From assembly GCA_964643885.1 (NCBI GenBank), contig CAZXUI010000096.1, forward strand, positions 1 through 15,231: a stretch of 15,231 nucleotides of DNA, in the 5' to 3' direction. This document shows, piece by piece, positions 7,275 through 12,700 of this stretch (positions are counted from its first letter, which is position 1; each line of letters starts with the position of its first letter). The notes below the pieces were generated by a model. It had not been told where the DNA came from, ran no database searches, and worked only from the letters and a program-made list of their open reading frames with translations. Made by a program: the position numbers and the translations under genes. The DNA comes from CAADGL01 sp964643885 (GTDB taxonomy: Bacteria; Planctomycetota; Phycisphaerae; UBA1845; Fen-1342).

Positions 7275-8384
7275 ATGACCACCAAGTATCAACCTGGAGT
7301 GCGCGTCAGCGAGTACATACTCGAGCAGCCGCTGGGGATGGGCACGTTCGGCGAGGTGTGGCGCGCCCGGCATCATATCTGGGAGAGCGAGCGGGTCGCG
7401 GTCAAGCTGCCGACTGAGCCCGATTACGTTCGCTATCTTCAGCGCGAAGGCGTGATGGTGCACGGTCTGCGGCACCAGAACATCGTCCGCGTGATGGGGC
7501 TCGACCCATACGCTGAGAATCCCTACCTGGTGATGGAGCTGATCGAAGGGCCGTCGCTGCGGGCCGTGCTGACGCAGCATCCGACCGGGATCGGCAGCGG
7601 GCCTACGCTGGTCGTGCTGCGCGGCGTTCTGGCGGCGCTGTCGGCGGCGCACACGGCGGGCGTGCTGCACCGCGATCTGAAGCCGGGAAACGTGCTGCTG
7701 CACCTGGCGGGGCGCGGGCTGAACGAGCTGCGGGTCGAGGATGTCCGCCTGAGCGACTTCGGGCTGGGCCATGGGCATACGGACGTCGTGCGCTCGATCG
7801 CCCAGTCGGCCTCGCTGGCGCGGGATGATGCGCTGGTGGGCACGCTGGCCTATATGGCTCCCGAAGTGCGTGACGGCAGCCGGCCGGCGGACGCGCGCAG
7901 CGATCTGTACTCGCTGGGAATCATGCTGTTCGAGATGCTGACCGGCGAGCGGCCCGCGGGGGCCGAGCTGCCCAGCACGATTCGGGCGGACGTGACGCCC
8001 GCGCTGGACGAGGTGTTTCGCAAGCTTTATGCCCGCTATGACCGGCGCTACGAGAGCGCGGAGGCGGTTCTGAAGGACCTGGATGCGCGGCTGACGGCCG
8101 CGCGGCCGGCGGCGTCGGCGCTGAGCGGCGACGGATCGGGCGGCGCGGGGGTGCTCGTGCCGCCGCCGATTCCGGCCGCGTCGGATGATGCGGATCGTCG
8201 CGGGCAGCGGGCGCGTTGTCCGCGCTGCTCGCATCCGGTCGAGCCGTACGACCAGTTCTGCACGCAGTGCCGTTTTCAACTGGTGAGTCAGGTGCGCAAG
8301 TGCCGCGAGTGCGGGGCGTTTCCGGGGCCGGACGACCGCTACTGCATCTTCTGCGGGGCGGAGCTGCCCGTGCTCCAGGGATGA
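7275..8384 (+). CDS. Ser/Thr protein kinase with C-terminal double zinc ribbon
   Basis: Hanks-type kinase expected to phosphorylate Ser/Thr on partner proteins. The catalytic core spans about 14-275: Gly-loop GMGTFG (21-26), Lys44 in VAVKLP, likely helix-C Glu58, HRDLKPGN (132-139), DFG (161-163) and APE (195-197), so it should be active. A Pro/Ala linker leads to two CxxC-x10-CxxC zinc ribbons (C315/C318/C329/C332 and C343/C346/C357/C360). No transmembrane helix follows the kinase domain, unlike PknB/PASTA-type kinases, so membrane location would depend on neighbours. The next gene starts 6 nt after its stop and also encodes a zinc ribbon, this time with a membrane helix. Co-transcription with ESCRT-like genes suggests it regulates them; the substrate is unknown. 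Confidence 0.95.
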   Translation: MTTKYQPGVRVSEYILEQPLGMGTFGEVWRARHHIWESERVAVKLPTEPDYVRYLQREGVMVHGLRHQNIVRVMGLDPYAENPYLVMELIEGPSLRAVLTQHPTGIGSGPTLVVLRGVLAALSAAHTAGVLHRDLKPGNVLLHLAGRGLNELRVEDVRLSDFGLGHGHTDVVRSIAQSASLARDDALVGTLAYMAPEVRDGSRPADARSDLYSLGIMLFEMLTGERPAGAELPSTIRADVTPALDEVFRKLYARYDRRYESAEAVLKDLDARLTAARPAASALSGDGSGGAGVLVPPPIPAASDDADRRGQRARCPRCSHPVEPYDQFCTQCRFQLVSQVRKCRECGAFPGPDDRYCIFCGAELPVLQG

Positions 8385-8390
8385 CGGACG

Positions 8391-8702
8391 ATGTTAGTGG
8401 CCGATGCAACGGTTGTTCTGTGGGTCGTGATCCTGTTCGGCATCGGGCTGATCGGCTTCGTGCTGATGGCCGTCTCGCTGCTGTGGCGCGTGTTTGCGGA
8501 CCTTGGTTCGGCGATTCGCGGCCTGTTCAGCGGAGGCGGCGGGCGGGGCGCGGCCCGGCGGATTCCGCCGATTCCGCCGGCCGGCGAGCCGCAGGAATGT
8601 CCGAACGAGCGCTGCCGACATCCGAATACCTCCGAGGCCAGGTTCTGTGCCCGCTGCGGCCATGCGCTGCGGCGAGGTCGGGATGTCGACGCGTATGGAT
8701 GA
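8391..8702 (+). CDS. Single-TM zinc-ribbon protein
   Basis: Small 103-residue protein of unknown function. A strongly hydrophobic N-terminal helix (about 5-33) should anchor it. A Gly/Arg/Pro linker (47-66) leads to a C-terminal zinc ribbon with Cys70, Cys75, Cys86 and Cys89 (C-x4-C-x10-CxxC). It starts 6 nt after the kinase stop, and its own last 20 nt overlap the start of the next gene, indicating translational coupling. It shares ribbon style with the kinase tail and the TM2 protein further on, suggesting a common adaptor theme in this cluster. Confidence 0.85.
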   Translation: MLVADATVVLWVVILFGIGLIGFVLMAVSLLWRVFADLGSAIRGLFSGGGGRGAARRIPPIPPAGEPQECPNERCRHPNTSEARFCARCGHALRRGRDVDAYG

Positions 8703-10167
8703 ACGGAGCCGACAGCGCCAGTTCGAGACGCAGTTCCTTGACCAGCTTCGGGCCCGGGCGCTGGCGCTGAGCCGCGGTGCGCTGCCGGCCGATCACGTCG
8801 TAGTCGAATCCACCTCCGAAGGCATCGACGACGTTCGCGATACGCTGCGGCGGCTGGAGATCTACGACCGCGACGCGCTGGAGCGGCTGCCGGGCACGCA
8901 GGCGATGCAGATTCGCTTCGAGCGTTCGGCGCTGGGCGGCCTGCTGCGGCGGACCGTGTCGCGGCTGCGGGCGCGGGTGCTGGCGCCGGTGGAGGCGCTG
9001 GCCAGCGGGCGCGAGACGGCGCCGGTGACGCGGGACCAGGTGCTTGCGGCGCTGGCCCGCTACCAGGTGTTGCCCAGGAATCAGCAGCCCAGCGGCGTGG
9101 TTCTGGCCAGTCCGACCGGTTTCACGGCGGAGGCGGCGCGGCTGGTGGATCAGGACGGCCCGCCGACGCTGGTGCTGATGGGCGGGCGGCCGGACGGCGG
9201 CTGGGACGTTCACATGTCGGCCGCGGTTCGCAAGAGCCCGTGGGCCAAGCTGTTCGAGCTGGAAAGCCAGGACGACCGGCTGAAGCGTGTGCTTTATCAT
9301 TTGCAGGAGGAGATGGCGGCGCTGGATTCGCGGGGCGTGCCGCTGCCGGAGGTGGCCCAGCGGCTGGGCCTGGGACTGGTGGAGACGGAGCGGCTGGTTC
9401 GGCAGGCGTGCCGGCAGCAGCCGCGGCTGATGACGGTGGTTCACAACGGCGTGGTCCACGTCTGCCGCAGCCCCCTGGCGCAAGAAGGCGATCGTATGAG
9501 CATCTGGGCCCGCATTCGGAAGCTGCTGAGGCTCAAGCCGAGCGTTGCGGAGCGCGTCCGCGAGATGACGGGGCAGCGCGTGCGGCTGGAGCAGCAGCGC
9601 TACGAGATCGACAAGCAGATCTCCTCGATGGAGGACTCCGAGCGGCAGCTTCTGGAGCAGGGTGCGGCGGCCAAGACGGATGCGGAGCGCAAGCAGTACG
9701 CCGGGCGGCTGATGCGGCTGCGGCGCGATCTGAAGCGGCTGCGCAGCCAGGCGAACATCTACACGCAGCAGATCGACGTGCTGGGAACGCACGTGCATCA
9801 CCTGACGCTGACCGAGCAGGGCCGGCGGATGGAGCTGCCCAGGGCCGAAGACCTGACGCGCGAGGCGGCCCAGGCCGAGCAGGTAATGGCGGAGCTCTCG
9901 GCCAACGCGGACCTGGCCCGCAGCATCGAGGTGACCGGCGAGACGCCGCTGATGGCCGAGGAGGAGCTGGCCATCTTCGAGGAGTTCAAGCAGGCGGCCG
10001 GCGAAGCGGCGCAGGCGGAGAAGGGTGAGCAGGGGGCGGAGCCGGCCGGCCCGCAGCGGGCCGCGTCGGCCGGCGAGGCGGGCCGGGCGGCGAGCCCGCC
10101 GGCGCGCGAGAGCGAAGGCGGGCGGGGGGAGAAGAAGCCGGGTGCGGCGCGGCCGGAGATCGGGTGA
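8683..10167 (+). CDS. Winged-helix-like / ESCRT-III-like coiled-coil fusion protein
   Basis: A 494-residue multidomain protein. Residues 1-190 are of unknown type; the segment GVVLASPTGFTAEAARLVDQ (138-157) followed by a TLVLMGG strand faintly recalls Mrr-type restriction-fold domains. Residues about 197-264 look like a winged helix: three helices (DDRLKRVLYHLQEE; PLPEVAQRLGL; VETERLVRQACRQQ) and a wing-like MTVVHNGVVHVCRS. From Met272 a new module begins with an amphipathic basic helix (MSIWARIRKLLRLKP), then long charged helices (285-382), then an acidic helical tail (about 387-437), the layout of ESCRT-III/PspA proteins. A low-complexity tail closes the protein. The ATG at 8683 has GAGGT 4 nt upstream; ATG 8695 is an alternative. 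Eukaryotic CHMP7 and archaeal CdvB also join winged helices to ESCRT-III cores, but that parallel is my inference. Confidence 0.7.
   Translation: MSTRMDERSRQRQFETQFLDQLRARALALSRGALPADHVVVESTSEGIDDVRDTLRRLEIYDRDALERLPGTQAMQIRFERSALGGLLRRTVSRLRARVLAPVEALASGRETAPVTRDQVLAALARYQVLPRNQQPSGVVLASPTGFTAEAARLVDQDGPPTLVLMGGRPDGGWDVHMSAAVRKSPWAKLFELESQDDRLKRVLYHLQEEMAALDSRGVPLPEVAQRLGLGLVETERLVRQACRQQPRLMTVVHNGVVHVCRSPLAQEGDRMSIWARIRKLLRLKPSVAERVREMTGQRVRLEQQRYEIDKQISSMEDSERQLLEQGAAAKTDAERKQYAGRLMRLRRDLKRLRSQANIYTQQIDVLGTHVHHLTLTEQGRRMELPRAEDLTREAAQAEQVMAELSANADLARSIEVTGETPLMAEEELAIFEEFKQAAGEAAQAEKGEQGAEPAGPQRAASAGEAGRAASPPARESEGGRGEKKPGAARPEIG
9482..9498 (+). promoter_or_regulatory. Possible internal ribosome binding site and ATG start
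   Basis: AAGAAGG (9482-9488) lies 7 nt before an in-frame ATG at 9496, exactly where the ESCRT-III-like module of the fusion protein begins. Initiation here would make a free 223-residue coiled-coil protein beginning MSIWARIRKLL, matching how the two other ESCRT-III-like proteins of the cluster start. Confidence 0.4.
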
Positions 10168-10240
10168 TTCCGGCCGGCCGGCGGTCGGTCCGATCCTATC
10201 GATCTGAGAATCGTTGTTCCTCGAGGCAGACGGCAGGCGG

Positions 10241-10849
10241 ATGAATTTCTTCGAGTGGCTGACATCGAAGCGCAAGACGCTGGCGACGATGAACGCGGCG
10301 GAGCTGCGCGCTCAGGAGATGCTGCTGACCAATGAGCGCGACCGGATGATGGCCCGCGTGGGCCAGCTTGCGGCGGAGAAGCAGAAGATCATCGAGCGCG
10401 GCGCGGCGGAGAAGACGCCGGAGATGCGGCGGACGTACGCGCAGCAGTTCGACCTGCTGCACACCGAGCAGAGCATGCTGTCCAAGCATCTGAATATCCG
10501 CAGCAAGGAGCTGCTGACGGTCTCGCGGCTGCGGCTGCTGCGAGAGACGGCGCAGCGGGCGGGGATGCGCGGCGGGGCGATGGGGATGATCCGCGAGGGG
10601 GACCTGGCGACGATCGAGCGGCTGATCGAGAACGACCGGATCAGCGCGGAGGTCTACCAGGAGCGGCTGGACGAGATTCTGCGGATCGGCCACGAGGCGG
10701 ACGAGGCGGGTGCGGGCGTTTCGGCGGCGGGTCAGGAGCTGCTGCGCATCTGGAACGACCTGGACGCGGGGCTTATCAAGGACACGAAGGAAGCGTTCGA
10801 CGAGGCGGAGAAGCGGGTGCGCGAGCGGCAGGCGGCGGAAGGGGCGTGA
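10241..10849 (+). CDS. ESCRT-III-like coiled-coil protein 2
   Basis: A 202-residue, almost wholly helical protein without membrane helices. It opens with an aromatic amphipathic segment (MNFFEWLTSKRK), continues with a long basic hairpin-like region (about 17-105), then a Gly/Met break (108-117) and shorter acidic helices including EGDLATIERLIENDRIS (119-135). Its centre aligns with the fusion protein: IIERGAAEKTPEMRRTYA (50-67) against LLEQGAAAKTDAERKQYA (323-340), both followed about 18 residues later by an NI pair, showing paralogy. The length and helix order fit ESCRT-III/PspA proteins, which polymerise on membranes. An upstream TTG (10214) is in frame, but ATG 10241 gives the typical N-terminus. 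It starts 73 nt after the fusion gene. The superfamily call is inferred from layout and neighbours. Confidence 0.65.
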   Translation: MNFFEWLTSKRKTLATMNAAELRAQEMLLTNERDRMMARVGQLAAEKQKIIERGAAEKTPEMRRTYAQQFDLLHTEQSMLSKHLNIRSKELLTVSRLRLLRETAQRAGMRGGAMGMIREGDLATIERLIENDRISAEVYQERLDEILRIGHEADEAGAGVSAAGQELLRIWNDLDAGLIKDTKEAFDEAEKRVRERQAAEGA

Positions 10850-10852
10850 GCG

Positions 10853-10901
10853 GTGACAGGTGACAGAAAGCCGGTGGCAGGTGGAATGTGACCGGTGACA
10901 A
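10853..10901. repeat. Left heptamer repeat block
   Basis: Seven consecutive 7-bp units follow a GTGACAG pattern. The first two are perfect (10853-10859, 10860-10866), and the later ones diverge (GTGGCAG, GTGGAAT, GTGACCG, GTGACAA). The block begins 4 nt after the stop codon of the ESCRT-III-like gene and is the inverted counterpart of 11459-11493. Confidence 0.85.
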
Positions 10902-10986
10902 GGGGTCGGCGCGGGGCGCGGCTCGGCGCGAGGCGGCTGACGGCCGCGGCGCGGGTGCGGCGGCGGCCGCCGGCGCGAGCCGGGCG

Positions 10987-11451
10987 ATGCGGGCTGGTCC
11001 CCCAGCCCGGCGGTTCGAGGATTTGCGCGTGTGGCAGACCGCACGCGAGCTGGCCCTGGGTGTGTACCGTGCGGCCGAAAGCCAGCCGCCGGGGCGTGAC
11101 CGGACGCTCACGAATCAGATGCGGCGGGCGGCGGTGAGCATCGGCAGTAATATCGCGGAGGGATTCGAGCGAGGCTCGCGCAGGCAGGAGATCGAGGCGT
11201 GCTACACGGCGAAGGGTTCCGCGGGCGAGCTGCGGAGCCAGGCGATCCTGGCGCATGATGTCGGGTTGATCGATCGGCAGACGTGCGAGGGGCTGCACGA
11301 GATGTGTGAGAGCTGTTCACGGCAGCTTCATGCGTATGTCACCTATCTTCGCAGCTCGACGGATACGCACCCGGGCTGGAAGATGCGGGCTGAAGCTGCG
11401 TCGGCAGCGGGTCGGTCCGACAGGCAAGTTCCTCGGCCCGGCGACGGGTGA
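10987..11451 (+). CDS. Four-helix-bundle protein, S23/IVS family
   Basis: Member of the small four-helix-bundle family first seen in 23S rRNA intervening sequences (S23-like). Diagnostic features are FEDLRVWQTARELALGVY (10-27), LTNQMRRAAVSIGSNIAEG (41-59) and TAKGSAGELRSQ (74-85). The family forms homopentamers and is related to the Avd accessory protein of diversity-generating retroelements; its cellular role is otherwise unclear. GTG 10888 is in frame, but it lies inside the heptamer repeats, so ATG 10987 (154 aa) is preferred. The last 25 or so residues exceed the normal family length. Inverted 7-bp repeat blocks bound the gene on both sides, and it separates two ESCRT-III-like genes, so it is probably an inserted cassette and not a functional part of that system. 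Confidence 0.9.
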   Translation: MRAGPPARRFEDLRVWQTARELALGVYRAAESQPPGRDRTLTNQMRRAAVSIGSNIAEGFERGSRRQEIEACYTAKGSAGELRSQAILAHDVGLIDRQTCEGLHEMCESCSRQLHAYVTYLRSSTDTHPGWKMRAEAASAAGRSDRQVPRPGDG

Positions 11452-11458
11452 ATCTGGA

Positions 11459-11493
11459 CTTGTCACCTGTCACCTGTCACCTGTCACTTGCCA
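11459..11493. repeat. Right heptamer repeat block
   Basis: Five 7-bp units: CTTGTCA, three perfect CCTGTCA (11466-11486), then CTTGCCA. CCTGTCA is the reverse complement of TGACAGG, so this is the inverted mate of the block at 10853-10901. It ends about 16 nt before the ATG of the next gene, whose GAGGTG ribosome site lies just beyond it. Confidence 0.85.
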
Positions 11494-11509
11494 CCGATGA
11501 GGTGCCGGA

Positions 11510-12124
11510 ATGGGCTTGTTCAAGAGCAAGGAAGAGCGGCGGATCGAGCGCGATATCAAGATCCGGCAGGGCATCCGCCGGATCGAGAAGGCGATCGCCG
11601 AGCAGACGAAGTTCAGCGATGAGTTCGTCAAGAACGCGCGGCACGCCCGGCAGATCGGCGATACCGCCAGCTACCAGTTCATTCGCAGCTCGCTCAAGAA
11701 GACGGCCACGATCAAGAAGATGCTCGAGCGGCAGCTTCTGGCGGTCAAGAATGCGCTGCTGATCAAGCGGCAGGCCGAGGCGTCGGCCGACTTCGCCCAG
11801 GCGATGAGCCTGATGGCCGGCGAGGTGAGCAAGCTCTACGGCGAGACGAACCTGGTCAAGACGCAGATGGACTGGGAGAAGGCGATGGCCCAGAGCCAGA
11901 CCATGGAGGAACGGATGGCGATGTTCCTCGATGGGATGGAGGAGGCGGCCGCGGCGGACGTTTCGGCGGCCGCCAGCGAGGCGATCAGCGACGAAGAGAT
12001 CGACAGCATGATCGAGGCGGAGGAGCGGGTGGAGAAGGCCCGCGACGAGCAGCAGATGTCGGCGCTGCGGGCGGAGCTGGAGGCGCTCAAGGGCGGTGCG
12101 GCGGGTGACAAGGAGGCGAAGTAG
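11510..12124 (+). CDS. ESCRT-III-like protein 3 with MIM1-like C-terminus
   Basis: A 204-residue helical protein and the most ESCRT-III-like of the three. It opens MGLFKSKEERRIERD, much like eukaryotic CHMP proteins. A basic helical hairpin (about 8-92) is followed by DFAQAMSLMAGEVSKLY (94-110), TQMDWEKAMAQSQTMEERM (118-136), an Ala-rich acidic linker, SDEEIDSMIEAEERVE (160-175) and LRAELEALK (186-194). This order of an AQAM helix, an acidic helix and a terminal L-x3-L-x2-L-K helix parallels CHMP2/Vps2-type proteins, where the last helix is the MIM1 motif bound by the Vps4 MIT domain. The usual MIM1 Arg is Glu189 here. GAGGTG lies about 6 nt before the ATG. The next gene starts 5 nt after the stop, and the MIT-bearing ATPase is two genes downstream. 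Membrane polymerisation is inferred. Confidence 0.72.
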   Translation: MGLFKSKEERRIERDIKIRQGIRRIEKAIAEQTKFSDEFVKNARHARQIGDTASYQFIRSSLKKTATIKKMLERQLLAVKNALLIKRQAEASADFAQAMSLMAGEVSKLYGETNLVKTQMDWEKAMAQSQTMEERMAMFLDGMEEAAAADVSAAASEAISDEEIDSMIEAEERVEKARDEQQMSALRAELEALKGGAAGDKEAK

Positions 12125-12129
12125 GCCGC

Positions 12130-12669
12130 ATGCTGCTGCGCAACGCGGAGGACACCTACGCGCGGACGTTCTCGTCCCTGCTGCGCTCGGTTCGCAGCAC
12201 CGGCGCGCCGCACATCTTCGTCGGTTCCGTTGCGGTTCATCAGTATGGCGTCTCCTCGCACGACATGGACTTCGATGTCTGTGTGCCGGCGGCCGAGCAC
12301 GCGAAGGTCAGAACACTGGTCGAGCATGCCGGATTCGCGCTCTGCCCGGGCAGGAGATCGACGCTGTACGACCCGTCGACCGGACTTGAGGCTCACTTTC
12401 TGTGCAGCGGCGACTTTGCCGGCGACCGCTTCCGGTATCCGGAGATCCGCCTGCCCGACCCGGCCGAGGCGGTCGAGCGCGATGGTGTGCCGGTGCCGCG
12501 CCTGGAGCGGCTGGTCGAGCTGCTGCTGGTGGAAGCCACAGCGGACGCGTGGGAGGCGGCTGGGGCGCTGGTACAGGTACATCATCTGGGTGCGCCATTC
12601 GAATTGCGGCTGCACTCCGCGGTTCGCGGGCGGTATGCGGAGTTGATTGGCGGACTGAACACAGGCTGA
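12130..12669 (+). CDS. Nucleotidyltransferase-fold protein (AbiEii/MNT-like)
   Basis: A 179-residue protein with the opening of a nucleotidyltransferase fold: HIFVGSVAVHQYG (28-40) followed by HDMDFDVCV (44-52). The G-S dipeptide (32-33) and the acidic pair D47/D49 are in the right places for the metal-binding DxD of the polymerase-beta superfamily, as in AbiEii-type antitoxin/toxin and MNT proteins. The Arg and Thr usually found just before the DxD are replaced by Ser43 and Asp45, so activity is doubtful. It starts 5 nt after the ESCRT-III-like gene, and a hairpin repeat overlaps its stop codon. Its place between an ESCRT-III-like gene and the Vps4-like gene implies co-expression; no partner toxin is visible. 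Confidence 0.6.
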   Translation: MLLRNAEDTYARTFSSLLRSVRSTGAPHIFVGSVAVHQYGVSSHDMDFDVCVPAAEHAKVRTLVEHAGFALCPGRRSTLYDPSTGLEAHFLCSGDFAGDRFRYPEIRLPDPAEAVERDGVPVPRLERLVELLLVEATADAWEAAGALVQVHHLGAPFELRLHSAVRGRYAELIGGLNTG

Positions 12670-12678
12670 AAGCCTGTG
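12660..12678 (+). repeat. CACAGGCT-GAA-AGCCTGTG hairpin overlapping a stop codon
   Basis: A perfect 8-bp inverted repeat with a 3-nt loop supplies the TGA stop of the upstream gene. The core GCTGAAAGC also occurs on the minus strand at 4429-4445 with different stem bases. No T-run follows, so a terminator role is unlikely, and the Vps4-like gene begins only 22 nt later. Confidence 0.7.
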
Positions 12679-12700
12679 CCACACGGGAAGCTCGGCGGGC

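Noticed and set aside
8527..10275. Long minus-strand frame opposite the fusion protein
   Set aside because: Composition is Arg/His/Leu/Gln rich, as expected for antisense of a Glu/Arg-rich coiled coil; the plus-strand gene has a ribosome site and operon context.
10987..11451. 23S rRNA intervening sequence
   Set aside because: The family was first found in such sequences, but no rRNA sequence flanks it here.
10853..11493. Diversity-generating retroelement with an Avd-like protein
   Set aside because: The S23 family is related to Avd, but there is no reverse transcriptase and no template/variable repeat pair in the window.
12660..12678. Intrinsic terminator before the Vps4-like gene
   Set aside because: Strong stem but no T-run, and the next gene starts 22 nt later in the same direction; better explained as a dispersed palindromic repeat.
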